A stretch of DNA of 5,716 bases from Pseudomonadota bacterium (GTDB lineage Bacteria; BMS3Abin14). Made by a program: the position numbers and the translations under genes. Under the pieces are notes generated by a model. It was not told the DNA's origin and did no database searches. It saw only the letters and a list, made by a program, of their open reading frames with translations. Where the stretch lies: NCBI GenBank assembly GCA_003229755.1, contig QIFJ01000304.1, forward strand, positions 1 through 5,716, read 5' to 3'. This document shows positions 1 through 5,716 of the stretch, piece by piece. Numbering within the stretch: position 1 is the stretch's first letter; every line of letters begins with the position of its first letter.

Positions 1-214
1 CCGCCATCAGTTCCGCTTCTTCCACTGCTTTTTTTATGGAATCCACGGTCGTGTCTATGTTGATCACCACACCCTTGCGCAACCCTTTGGAAGGGGTCGT
101 GCCAACACCGATGATGTCTACCTGTTCGCCGTCATCTACCGCGGCAACAATGGCGCAGATCTTGGTTGTACCGATATCCAGTCCTACGACAATACGCTCT
201 TTAACCTTGGCCAT
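1..214 (-). CDS. ftsA: Cell division protein FtsA, N-terminal 71 residues (gene cut by window edge)
   Basis: FtsA is the actin-like ATPase that binds FtsZ and anchors the Z-ring to the inner face of the cytoplasmic membrane, and it recruits later divisome proteins. The visible part begins MAKVKERIVVGLDIGTTK. The phosphate-1 motif of the actin/Hsp70 ATPase fold (GLDIGTTK, residues 11-18) is followed by CAIVA. The stretch GVVINIDTTVDSIKKAVEEA (residues 48-67) is typical of the region leading into the FtsA-specific 1C (SHS2) domain. The ATG start at 214 is supported by a strong AGGAGGG site 7 bases upstream and by the conserved motif starting about ten residues in, as usual for FtsA. The start lies inside the end of ftsQ (14-base overlap), which suggests coupled translation. 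About 340 further residues, including the C-terminal amphipathic membrane helix, are expected beyond the left edge. MreB, DnaK and EutJ share the fold, but the sequence and the position after ftsQ make FtsA nearly certain. Confidence 0.96.
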   Translation of the reverse strand, partial: MAKVKERIVVGLDIGTTKICAIVAAVDDGEQVDIIGVGTTPSKGLRKGVVINIDTTVDSIKKAVEEAELMA

Positions 215-1091
215 TTGCAGACCCTCCTGCACCCGGTGAATTATTCAATTTCCGGGCGGTCTCATCTCTTCCCGGCAGCTTAACTACCCTTCCACTGAAC
301 CGGAGATCATATCCAGCAGCGCTTGAATCGAAGTTGTCCGACTCAACCATCATCACCAGACGCTCGATCTCGTTTTCCAGTCCACCGGGAGTCATAATAA
401 GTACTGTCCCCCTCCCCATCAGAGACACGATAACCCTGCCGTCCCCCTTGAGCCTCACCTCGGATATTTTCTGTACCTCCTGGATAGAGCTTTCGGCAAG
501 TGCCCTGAGAACGAGCAGACCGGGAAGCGCATCATCTATCCTTTCGCCGAAATCCCAGGATCCCCTGACTCCCGTAATGATAGGAAAAGTGCCCGGATAG
601 CGCTTGTTTTTGTCCAGCACTACGCCTTCACTATCCACGGTGAAAAAGCTTCTGTCCATGATGACCGCCTCGGGTTTTCTCTCGTTGACAGTTATCAGTA
701 TGGTATCCGGTAACTCTCTTCCGACAACGGCATCAGAGATTTTCGGATGGCTGGCCACTTTTTTTCGAACTCTATCCAGATCTACCTTCAAGAGAGGTTC
801 CCCGGTCCTGACACCGCTGATCCTGGCTATCTGCTCGGGCAGGACCTTGCGGTACCCTGTTATCTTCACCTTCTTTACCGAAAGTGAGGGCAGTTTTATT
901 ACCTTATCCGCCCCATATGCCAGGGCCAGGACGGCAACCACTACTCCCGCCCCCGCCAATAACCCTCTGGCGACCCACCACAGGCGAACAGTTCCGGAAC
1001 GGGAGGTTTTCTTCCTGCTCCTCTTTTCCTGAACACCTTTCCAGGTAGTTGCGCGCTTTCCGGTCAGTTTACTTTTTCTTCTACCTTTCAA
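201..1091 (-). CDS. ftsQ: Cell division protein FtsQ (POTRA-domain divisome scaffold)
   Basis: FtsQ is a bitopic inner-membrane protein that links early cytoplasmic divisome proteins to the FtsB/FtsL and FtsW/FtsI septal synthesis complex. The 296 residues show three parts. Residues 1-36 are a very basic cytoplasmic tail (15 Lys/Arg, one Glu). One membrane span covers about 37-61 (RLWWVARGLLAGAGVVVAVL and onward). The POTRA domain lies at about 69-137: LSVKKVKITGYRKV, then the LLKVDLDRVRKKV helix, then a segment ending ELPDTILITVNERKP. The FtsQ beta domain runs from about 140 to 273, with FFTVDSEGVVL and the closing strand YDLRFSGRVVKLPG. The last 20 or so residues are a Gly/Ser/Asn-rich tail. 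The start is TTG, because the reading frame has no Met before residue 145, an SD lies just upstream, and it forms a TTGA overlap with the ddl stop. The related DivIB has the same architecture; Gram-negative-style gene order favours FtsQ. Confidence 0.92.
   Translation of the reverse strand: MKGRRKSKLTGKRATTWKGVQEKRSRKKTSRSGTVRLWWVARGLLAGAGVVVAVLALAYGADKVIKLPSLSVKKVKITGYRKVLPEQIARISGVRTGEPLLKVDLDRVRKKVASHPKISDAVVGRELPDTILITVNERKPEAVIMDRSFFTVDSEGVVLDKNKRYPGTFPIITGVRGSWDFGERIDDALPGLLVLRALAESSIQEVQKISEVRLKGDGRVIVSLMGRGTVLIMTPGGLENEIERLVMMVESDNFDSSAAGYDLRFSGRVVKLPGRDETARKLNNSPGAGGSANGQG
222..228 (-). promoter_or_regulatory. Shine-Dalgarno site of ftsA
   Basis: On the minus strand this reads AGGAGGG, 7 bases before the ATG of ftsA. 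It is one of the strongest sites in the window and is wholly contained in the last codons of ftsQ, where it encodes part of the Gly-rich tail. It fixes the ftsA start. Confidence 0.85.
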
Positions 1092-1996
1092 CGACTTCCC
1101 TCTCCTGCGCTCTTGAGCATCTCCATGGCCAGCGACGAGAAATCAAACCCCATCGCATTCGCCGACATCGGCAGCAGACTGGTGGCTGTCATGCCTGGTA
1201 TTGTGTTTATCTCGATCACCGAGAATCCCTCTCCATCTCCCCTGAAGTCCACTCTGGCCGCGCCTGCGCACCTTACAGCAAGGTATGCATCGAGCGCTCC
1301 GGTTCTCAACCTCCCGGTTGCCTCATCGCTGATCGGGGCGGGCACACGGTAATCCTCTGCCCCGGTAACGTACTTTGTGTGGTAGTCGTAAAAGCCTGTT
1401 TTTGTGACGATCTGTATAACCGCCAGCGGTTCGTTGTTCAGAACGCCAACAGTGTAATCATCTCCATCAACGAAAGTTTCAACCAGGATGTATGGATCCC
1501 GCCTTACGGCAGTCTCAATAGCGCCAGCCAGTTCTGACTGATCCCGTACTACCGTGATACCTATGGTGGAGCCTTCCCTGCTGGGTTTTACGACAACCGG
1601 GAGCGCAAAGGGAATGTCCTCGTCATACTGACCGGGACCCAGTGCAACGAAAGGGGGTGTATCCAGTCCGCATGCCATCAGTATTCTTTTCGTCTGTATC
1701 TTGTCCATGGCGATCGCCGAGGCCATTACACCGGATCCGGTATAGGGGATCTCCATCATCTCCAGGGCTCCCTGGATGGTCCCGTCCTCTCCGCCACGCC
1801 CATGGAGCGCAATGAAAGCGACCTGGACCTTCTCTTTAAGAATGGCGGCCCGCCAGTCCCCGGCTGTGTCGATGGCAACTGCGTCCACTCCTTTTGACAA
1901 AAGGGCCTCAAGGATAGCGTTGCCCGTAGTCAGCGAGACTTCCCTTTCCGCAGATGTTCCTCCCAGAAGAACACCTACCCTACTCTTCGAATACAT
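1088..1996 (-). CDS. ddl: D-alanine--D-alanine ligase
   Basis: This cytoplasmic ATP-grasp enzyme joins two D-Ala molecules with ATP to make the D-Ala-D-Ala dipeptide that MurF adds to the peptidoglycan stem. Its 302 residues match the usual DdlB length. Motifs in order: LGGTSAEREVSL (11-22) with Glu17, which binds the first D-Ala; HGRGGEDGTIQG (65-76); YTGSGVMASAIAMDK (85-99); the ATP-binding VVKPSREGSTIGI (135-147) with Ser143; the omega-loop FYDYHTKY (202-209); and the metal and substrate site at Arg248, Asp250, Glu262 and Asn264 in EINTIPGMT (262-270). Lys208-Tyr209 match the Lys215-Tyr216 pair of E. coli DdlB, which predicts D-Ala rather than D-lactate specificity, so this is not a Van-type ligase. 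The ATG start has GGAGGA 8 bases upstream. The gene overlaps the end of murB by 17 bases, and its TGA overlaps the ftsQ TTG by 4 bases. It sits with murB and murC, which act in the same pathway. The ddl/ddlB naming choice is open. Confidence 0.97.
   Translation of the reverse strand: MYSKSRVGVLLGGTSAEREVSLTTGNAILEALLSKGVDAVAIDTAGDWRAAILKEKVQVAFIALHGRGGEDGTIQGALEMMEIPYTGSGVMASAIAMDKIQTKRILMACGLDTPPFVALGPGQYDEDIPFALPVVVKPSREGSTIGITVVRDQSELAGAIETAVRRDPYILVETFVDGDDYTVGVLNNEPLAVIQIVTKTGFYDYHTKYVTGAEDYRVPAPISDEATGRLRTGALDAYLAVRCAGAARVDFRGDGEGFSVIEINTIPGMTATSLLPMSANAMGFDFSSLAMEMLKSAGEGSR
1097..1106 (-). promoter_or_regulatory. Shine-Dalgarno region deciding the TTG start of ftsQ
   Basis: The minus strand reads AGGAGAGGGA before the TTG at 1091. 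It contains AGGAG at 10 bases and GAGGG at 6 bases from the start, either of which could pair with 16S rRNA. It lies inside the last codons of ddl and is the main reason for accepting TTG as the ftsQ start. Confidence 0.75.
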
Positions 1997-2882
1997 GGAC
2001 CTCTTCCTCCAGTATTACTCCAAAAGCCTCGTTCACCGCCTCCCTGACATCGCTGGCGAGTCGCAGGAAATCCCGAGCTTTCGCCCCGCCCGTGTTGATC
2101 AGGAAATTAGCATGCACTTGTGAAACCATTGCTCCTCCAACCATCATTCCTTTAAGGCCTGCCCTGTCAATAAGCCTTCCGGCACTGTCTCCTTCCGGAT
2201 TCCTGAACCAGCAGCCCGCGCTGGATTCGCCCATTGGCTGGGTCCGGCCCCGTATTTTTCTTTGTTCATTAACACGAGTCCTTATTACTTCCGGCGTATC
2301 TTCATCCATCCTGAATCTCGCGCCCAGGATGATCGTCCCGGTTCGAAGGGTAAGATCCCTGTAGAAGAATTCCATTTCATCTCTGCCTATCCATAACGCT
2401 CTTCCGTCAGCGAGAACCATCAGTTCAACTATTACGCCAGCGATATCTTCCTTCCCTGTTCCGGCGTTCATCCTTACCGCCCCCCCTATGGTTCCCGGGA
2501 TACCGGCAATGAACTCCAGTCCGGACAGGCCCGTCCTGACGCATTTCGCAAGCACCGCGGATGTGGTTGACGCGGCTCCTGCCTCCAGGATGCTTTGATC
2601 ATCCACATCAATATCCTCAAAACCCTCACCCAGCCTGATGACACACCCGGCAAAGCCTCCGTTGGCAAACAGGACATTAGTGCCTCTGCCGAGCACGCAC
2701 CAGGAAACTCCCGCTGATTCCAGTACATCAACGAGAAGGTTCAGCTCTCCGGTATCCCGGGGGACGGCAAAAAGGCCTGCCGGTCCTCCCACTTTGAGAG
2801 AACAGTGCCTGGCCATTGGCTCGTGTTCAGCTACTTTTCCGGAAAAACCCCTGTCAGCAAGGATCTTTCTTATTTCCTTCAA
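1980..2882 (-). CDS. murB: UDP-N-acetylenolpyruvoylglucosamine reductase MurB (type II-like)
   Basis: MurB is a cytoplasmic FAD enzyme that uses NADPH to reduce the enolpyruvyl group of UDP-GlcNAc-enolpyruvate, giving UDP-MurNAc, the substrate of MurC encoded just upstream. At 300 residues it has the length of the shorter type II family. Visible motifs: CSLKVGGPA (27-35), which opens the FAD domain; GRGTNVLF (65-72), the flavin pyrophosphate loop; GLEFIAGIPGTIGGAVRMNA (121-140); FFYRDL (172-177) with Arg175; QPMGESSAGCWFRNPEG (215-231); RLIDRAGLKG (236-245); SQVHANFLIN (254-263); and LEEEVHVF (291-298), whose Glu294 is the probable second proton-relay acid. The residue usually given as the catalytic Ser (Ser229 in E. 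coli) is Cys224 here. The TTG start forms a TTGA overlap with the murC stop and has GGGAG 7 bases upstream. The first in-frame ATG (residue 23) would remove the N-terminal helix seen in relatives, so TTG is preferred. Confidence 0.95.
   Translation of the reverse strand: MKEIRKILADRGFSGKVAEHEPMARHCSLKVGGPAGLFAVPRDTGELNLLVDVLESAGVSWCVLGRGTNVLFANGGFAGCVIRLGEGFEDIDVDDQSILEAGAASTTSAVLAKCVRTGLSGLEFIAGIPGTIGGAVRMNAGTGKEDIAGVIVELMVLADGRALWIGRDEMEFFYRDLTLRTGTIILGARFRMDEDTPEVIRTRVNEQRKIRGRTQPMGESSAGCWFRNPEGDSAGRLIDRAGLKGMMVGGAMVSQVHANFLINTGGAKARDFLRLASDVREAVNEAFGVILEEEVHVFEE
2005..2010 (-). promoter_or_regulatory. Shine-Dalgarno site of ddl
   Basis: The minus strand reads GGAGGA, 8 bases before the ddl ATG at 1996. 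It falls within the last codons of murB, where the Glu-rich end (LEEEVHVFEE) accommodates the purine run. It supports this ATG and translational coupling to murB. Confidence 0.8.
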
Positions 2883-2890
2883 TTTCCTTC
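2871..2890 (-). repeat. 10-base imperfect tandem duplication at the murC/murB junction
   Basis: On the minus strand two adjacent 10-base units read GAAGGAAATT and GAAGGAAATA, differing only in the last base. The pair contains the murC stop (TGA) and the murB TTG start at its centre. It may be a small slippage duplication or simply chance in purine-rich sequence. Confidence 0.6.
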
Positions 2891-4261
2891 TCCCAGTTTT
2901 TTCGTCAGGGCCTGCGCCGCCTGCCAGATATCCCCCGCTCCCAGGGTGATAACGAAGTCACCGGGAGTGAGCAGCGCAAGAGCGGCATCAACTGCCTCTT
3001 CCTTGCTTCCCACAAATCTGGTGCTGTGGTGACCATATCTAACTATGGTCTCAGCTACATCCCGGCCGGTGAGGCCCTCGATGACATCTTCACCGGCCCC
3101 ATATATGTCACTCACGAGAACCTCGTCGGCATTATGAAAAGCCGTTCCGAAGTCGTTAAGCAGATCACGGGTCCTGGAATACCTGTGGGGCTGGAATATC
3201 GCTATAACCCTGCCTTTCCATCCCTCCCTGGCCGCAGCAAGAGTTGCCCTGATCTCGGTGGGGTGGTGCCCATAGTCATCGTAGACGCTTATTCCTCCGG
3301 TTTCGCCGATCAGCTGAAAACGGCGCTGTAACCCCCCGAACCCGGCAAGGGCCCTGGAAATCTCTTTGAAGGGAATATCCAGCTCAAGACCCACCGCGAT
3401 GGCTGCCAGTGAGTTATACACATTGTATTGACCAGGCACGTTCAGCGTTACCTCTCCGAGCTCATTTCCCCGGGAATATACCCTGTAGGAACTGGCAAAC
3501 CCCGAATAGGTCACATCATCTGCCATAATTGTTGCCTGAGTTGTGAGGCCGTAGGTAAGGTAAGGCCTTTCCAGCTCCGCCAGCAGTCCCGCCACCTCCT
3601 CGTCATCCAGACACAGTACCGCTTTGCCGTAGAAGGGGACTTTGTCCAGAAACAGCTTGAATGCCTTTTTCAGCTCCTCCAGGGTCCCGAAGTAGTCCAT
3701 ATGCTCATTGTCAATATTCGTCACTACCGCGATAGTGGGAGAAAGGTGGAGAAAGGAGCCGTCGCTCTCGTCGGCCTCCGCCACAAGGTAGTCCCCCTCT
3801 CCGAGCCTGGCGTTTGTTCCAAGGCTGTCGAGTTTTCCCCCAATGATGATCGTTGGATCCAGCTGGGCCTGGGCCATTATGGTTGCGACCATTGACGTGG
3901 TGGTTGTCTTGCCGTGAGATCCCGCCACAGCTATGCCGTATTTCATCCTCATCAGCTCGTTCAACATGGTTGCCCGGGGCACCACCGGTATCCCGCCTAG
4001 CCTCGCGGCAACTATCTCCTGATTATCGGGACGTACGGCTGACGAAATAATGACCACATCGGCTCCCTCGATATTGCCGGGATCGTGCCCCTTGTAGATC
4101 TCGCCTCCGAGTTCTGCAAGCCGGTCGGTTGTATCGCTCTTTACCAGATCTGATCCACTTACCCTGTACCCCAGATTAAGGAGCACTTCGGCTATTCCGG
4201 ACATCCCTATGCCGCCGATACCGACAAAATGAAGGTGCCCCGTTTTCCTTAATTTGATCAC
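2879..4261 (-). CDS. murC: UDP-N-acetylmuramate--L-alanine ligase
   Basis: MurC is the first of the cytoplasmic Mur ligases. It uses ATP to add L-Ala to UDP-MurNAc. Its 460 residues are the usual length, and all three domains are visible. The N-terminal UDP-binding Rossmann domain has HFVGIGGIGMSG (11-22) and SGSD (35-38). The central ATPase domain has the P-loop AGSHGKTTTT (113-122) with Lys118, then AEADESDGSF (161-170), TNIDNEHMDYFG (181-192) and GQYNVYNSLAA (277-287). The C-terminal domain has DDYGHHPTEI (328-337), FQPHRYSRT (356-364), DIYGAGED (385-392) and GAGD (441-444). The HFVGIGG start and the DDYGHHPTEI motif set it apart from MurD, MurE, MurF and Mpl. The start is GTG in a GTGA overlap with the murG stop, preceded by AGGAGG at 9 bases. 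The gene lies between murG and murB and itself ends in a TTGA overlap with murB, so the product of MurB is made next to its user. Confidence 0.98.
   Translation of the reverse strand: MIKLRKTGHLHFVGIGGIGMSGIAEVLLNLGYRVSGSDLVKSDTTDRLAELGGEIYKGHDPGNIEGADVVIISSAVRPDNQEIVAARLGGIPVVPRATMLNELMRMKYGIAVAGSHGKTTTTSMVATIMAQAQLDPTIIIGGKLDSLGTNARLGEGDYLVAEADESDGSFLHLSPTIAVVTNIDNEHMDYFGTLEELKKAFKLFLDKVPFYGKAVLCLDDEEVAGLLAELERPYLTYGLTTQATIMADDVTYSGFASSYRVYSRGNELGEVTLNVPGQYNVYNSLAAIAVGLELDIPFKEISRALAGFGGLQRRFQLIGETGGISVYDDYGHHPTEIRATLAAAREGWKGRVIAIFQPHRYSRTRDLLNDFGTAFHNADEVLVSDIYGAGEDVIEGLTGRDVAETIVRYGHHSTRFVGSKEEAVDAALALLTPGDFVITLGAGDIWQAAQALTKKLGEGN
2890..2894 (-). promoter_or_regulatory. Shine-Dalgarno site deciding the TTG start of murB
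   Basis: The minus strand reads GGGAG, 7 bases before the TTG at 2882, inside the final codons of murC. A second purine run, AAGGA at 2885-2889, is only 2 bases from the start and is too close to be the main site. The site is moderate in strength, so the start is supported but not proven. Confidence 0.6.
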
Positions 4262-5352
4262 GGAGCCGTTCCTCCTGACATTCGTTTCATTTCCTCACTC
4301 ACTATCAATCCGGCAGCATCACGTGTACCTGCTTTACGAGCATTTTCAGCCATCCGCGACAGCACCATCGGAGACCTTATGAGGTTCTCGAGTTTACCGA
4401 TGAGGATCTCCGGCACAAGTTCGTCAGGCTCGACAAGCACGGCGCCACCTCTGTTAACCAGCCACATGGCATTATCTTTCTGGTGGCCCCCGGCTGCATG
4501 AGGATAAGGAACTAAGACGGAAGGCAGGCCTGCAGCGGCAAGTTCCGACACAGCCATGGCACCTGCCCGGGAGAGGCAGAGGTCCGCCGCCTGATAATAC
4601 TCCCCTATACGTTCCATGAAGGGGACAACTTCGACTTGTACCCCTTCTGCCCTGTAGTGCGCCGTTATTTTTTCGCTGTGTGCCGTGCCGGTCTGATGTA
4701 TCACTCTCAATTCCGGGAACTTCACGAGCAGTTCGGGCACTATCTTCATGGAGATATCATTCAGCTGTACCGCTCCCTGGCTGCCGCCCAGAACAAGGAG
4801 CGTTTTTCTGTTACCAGTGTCACCACGGGTACTTACGGTTCCGATCAACGCGTTTTTCCTGATGGGATTACCTGTCAAAACAGCCTTTCCAGAGGGGAAA
4901 ACGCCCTCGGCCGTTGGAAGACCCAGATATATTCTGGGTACAAGCCTTGCCAGGAACCTGTTTGCCCTTCCGGGTGTTACATTCTGCTCCATGATGCTCC
5001 GCTGTATCCTCAGCAAGGCAGCGGCAAGAACTCCGGGTACTGATCCATAACCGCCTGTTCCCACCACAAGGTCAGGGGAGATACGGCGCAGGGCCCCCGT
5101 AGCCTTTATTACACCTGCGGCAAGAGACAGGCTTCGGAATATACCGCCCAGCAGGCCGGCTCCCACCACACCTCCCACAGGAAAGGTGATAAGCTCGAAA
5201 CCCAGAGAGGGGATTACCTTCACCTCAAGTCCTCTGTCGGCCCCCATGAAAACAATTATGGAACTCGCGTCCTCTCTAAGAAAAGCGTCGGCCAGGGCCA
5301 CTCCCGGAAAGAGATGGCCTCCTGTTCCGCCACCAGCTATCACGACCTTCAC
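4258..5352 (-). CDS. murG: UDP-GlcNAc:lipid I N-acetylglucosaminyltransferase MurG
   Basis: MurG is a peripheral membrane GT28 glycosyltransferase on the cytoplasmic face. It moves GlcNAc from UDP-GlcNAc to undecaprenyl-PP-MurNAc-pentapeptide (lipid I) to make lipid II, the substrate of FtsW. Its 364 residues are standard length. The N-terminal acceptor domain has the Gly-rich loop AGGGTGGHLFPG (6-17) with His13, the second loop VVGTGGYGSVPG (96-107), and MEQNVTPGRANRFLAR (121-136). The C-terminal donor domain has TGNPIRK (160-166), LVLGGSQGA (186-194), HQTG (219-222), and the UDP-GlcNAc signature spanning 261-295 (SRAGAMAVSELAAAGLP, then PYPHAAGGHQKDNA) with Glu270. The GTG start gives MKVVIAGGGTGGH, matching the family N terminus with nothing missing. 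It makes a GTGA overlap with the ftsW stop, and a GGGGAGG purine run precedes it. The gene also overlaps murC by 4 bases. I see no missing key residue. Confidence 0.97.
   Translation of the reverse strand: MKVVIAGGGTGGHLFPGVALADAFLREDASSIIVFMGADRGLEVKVIPSLGFELITFPVGGVVGAGLLGGIFRSLSLAAGVIKATGALRRISPDLVVGTGGYGSVPGVLAAALLRIQRSIMEQNVTPGRANRFLARLVPRIYLGLPTAEGVFPSGKAVLTGNPIRKNALIGTVSTRGDTGNRKTLLVLGGSQGAVQLNDISMKIVPELLVKFPELRVIHQTGTAHSEKITAHYRAEGVQVEVVPFMERIGEYYQAADLCLSRAGAMAVSELAAAGLPSVLVPYPHAAGGHQKDNAMWLVNRGGAVLVEPDELVPEILIGKLENLIRSPMVLSRMAENARKAGTRDAAGLIVSEEMKRMSGGTAP
4271..4276 (-). promoter_or_regulatory. Shine-Dalgarno site deciding the GTG start of murC
   Basis: The minus strand reads AGGAGG followed by AA, 9 bases before the GTG at 4261. 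It is the consensus anti-16S sequence and encodes the Ser-Gly-Gly near the C terminus of MurG. With the GTGA overlap it makes the GTG start convincing. Confidence 0.82.
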
Positions 5353-5716
5353 TCGCTCCTCCCCGCCCAGGAGATGTTTAGCACTATTCCCGCCGCGGCC
5401 ATGCTGGCGATCAACGATGAGCCTCCGTAGCTGACAAAGGGCAGCGGCAGCCCTTTTGTTGGAAGGAGCCCAAGCGCCACCATACCGTTGATCAGGGCCT
5501 GAAGGCCTATCATTATGGTGAGCCCCGCCGCGAGGAAAGCTCCGAAGGGATCAGGAGCTTTGCCGGCAGCCTTCATCCCCTGTACCAGAAAGACAGCAAA
5601 CAGTGAAAGTATGATCGCCACACCTATGAAACCCAGTTCCTCACCGACTACCGCAAGGATGAAATCCGTATGTGATTCAGGCAGGAAGAAGAGCTTGCTC
5701 TTGCCGTTGCCAACCC
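5349..5716 (-). CDS. ftsW: Lipid II polymerase FtsW (SEDS family), C-terminal 121 residues, cut by window edge
   Basis: FtsW is the SEDS glycosyltransferase that polymerises lipid II at the septum together with its partner transpeptidase FtsI. The open frame runs uninterrupted from the right edge to the TGA at 5349-5351, so the true start lies outside the window. The first visible residues VGNGKSKLFFLPESHTDFIL, then AVVGEELGFIG, are the large periplasmic loop motif typical of FtsW (LPEAHTDFI..IGEELG in relatives). Three hydrophobic segments follow, at about visible residues 29-47, 55-82 and 99-115, matching the last three membrane spans. Between the last two lies the SEDS signature GLPLPFVSYGGSS (88-100). 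The C-terminal tail is very short (WAGRSE). RodA and SpoVE share these motifs, but the direct overlap with murG inside a dcw cluster points to FtsW. The stop overlaps the murG start (GTGA). Confidence 0.95.
   Translation of the reverse strand, partial: VGNGKSKLFFLPESHTDFILAVVGEELGFIGVAIILSLFAVFLVQGMKAAGKAPDPFGAFLAAGLTIMIGLQALINGMVALGLLPTKGLPLPFVSYGGSSLIASMAAAGIVLNISWAGRSE
5358..5364 (-). promoter_or_regulatory. Shine-Dalgarno site deciding the GTG start of murG
   Basis: The minus strand reads GGGGAGG, ending 5 bases before the GTG at 5352, within the last codons of ftsW. The Gly-rich loop of MurG follows the GTG at the usual distance, so this start is favoured. Confidence 0.75.

Noticed and set aside
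1049..1537. Plus-strand open frame of 162 codons
   Set aside because: It lies opposite ddl and ftsQ, both of which have intact family motifs. Its translation shows no recognisable domain and it has no credible gene neighbours on that strand.
1088..1996. Possible vancomycin-resistance type D-Ala-D-Lac ligase
   Set aside because: The omega-loop has the Lys-Tyr pair of D-Ala-D-Ala ligases, and the gene sits in a dcw cluster with no vanH, vanX or regulatory genes in view.
2486..2731. Second minus-strand open frame inside murB
   Set aside because: It is an alternative frame of murB, which carries clear FAD-binding motifs in its own frame.
2816..3331. Plus-strand open frame of 171 codons
   Set aside because: It is antisense to murC and the start of murB. 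It has no recognised motif and is explained by codon composition of the true genes.
3428..3895. Plus-strand open frame of 155 codons
   Set aside because: It is antisense to the ATPase domain of murC, whose P-loop and other motifs are conserved. A second gene here is not supported.
5349..5716. RodA or SpoVE instead of FtsW
   Set aside because: The shared SEDS motifs alone cannot exclude them, but the LPESHTDFI loop and the overlap with murG in a division cluster fit FtsW best.
1..5716. Internal promoters or terminators
   Set aside because: There is no intergenic space and I saw no hairpin followed by a T-run. Promoter-like hexamers inside coding sequence could not be told from chance by eye, although internal dcw promoters are known in E. 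coli.

Overview
This window is a completely coding segment of a bacterial division and cell wall (dcw) cluster. All seven genes lie on the minus strand. In transcription order, from high to low coordinates, they are ftsW (3' part, entering at the right edge), murG, murC, murB, ddl, ftsQ and ftsA (5' part, leaving at the left edge). No rRNA, tRNA, mobile element, CRISPR array, terminator or convincing promoter was found, and there is no non-coding stretch of any length.

Organism: the genes suggest a Gram-negative-type bacterium with ordinary peptidoglycan. The order murG-murC-murB-ddl-ftsQ-ftsA, with murB inserted between murC and ddl, resembles clusters of Desulfobacterota/Desulfuromonadota (the former Deltaproteobacteria) and relatives. 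Gammaproteobacterial clusters usually have murC followed directly by ddlB. The placement is inferred from gene order and general sequence feel only, at moderate to low confidence. Base composition looks moderately GC-rich.

How the genes work together: MurB and MurC act in the cytoplasm on UDP-sugars. MurB makes UDP-MurNAc and MurC adds the first residue, L-Ala. Ddl supplies the D-Ala-D-Ala dipeptide that ends the stem peptide. MurG adds GlcNAc to lipid I on the inner face of the membrane to make lipid II. FtsW polymerises lipid II into septal glycan on the outer face. FtsQ is the membrane-anchored divisome scaffold, and FtsA tethers FtsZ to the membrane. FtsZ would be expected just beyond the left edge, and mraY/murD beyond the right edge.

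Layout: every gene overlaps the next. Four junctions are 4-base NTGA overlaps in which the new gene starts with a non-ATG codon: GTG for murG and murC, TTG for murB and ftsQ. The other two are longer overlaps with ATG starts: 17 bases for murB/ddl and 14 bases for ftsQ/ftsA. Each start has a purine-rich Shine-Dalgarno sequence inside the upstream gene, so the whole unit looks translationally coupled. All catalytic motifs checked are intact. The main deviations are in MurB: Cys at the position usually held by the catalytic Ser, and a YRxS motif that reads YRDL. I see no previously undescribed system here; it is a well-preserved housekeeping locus.
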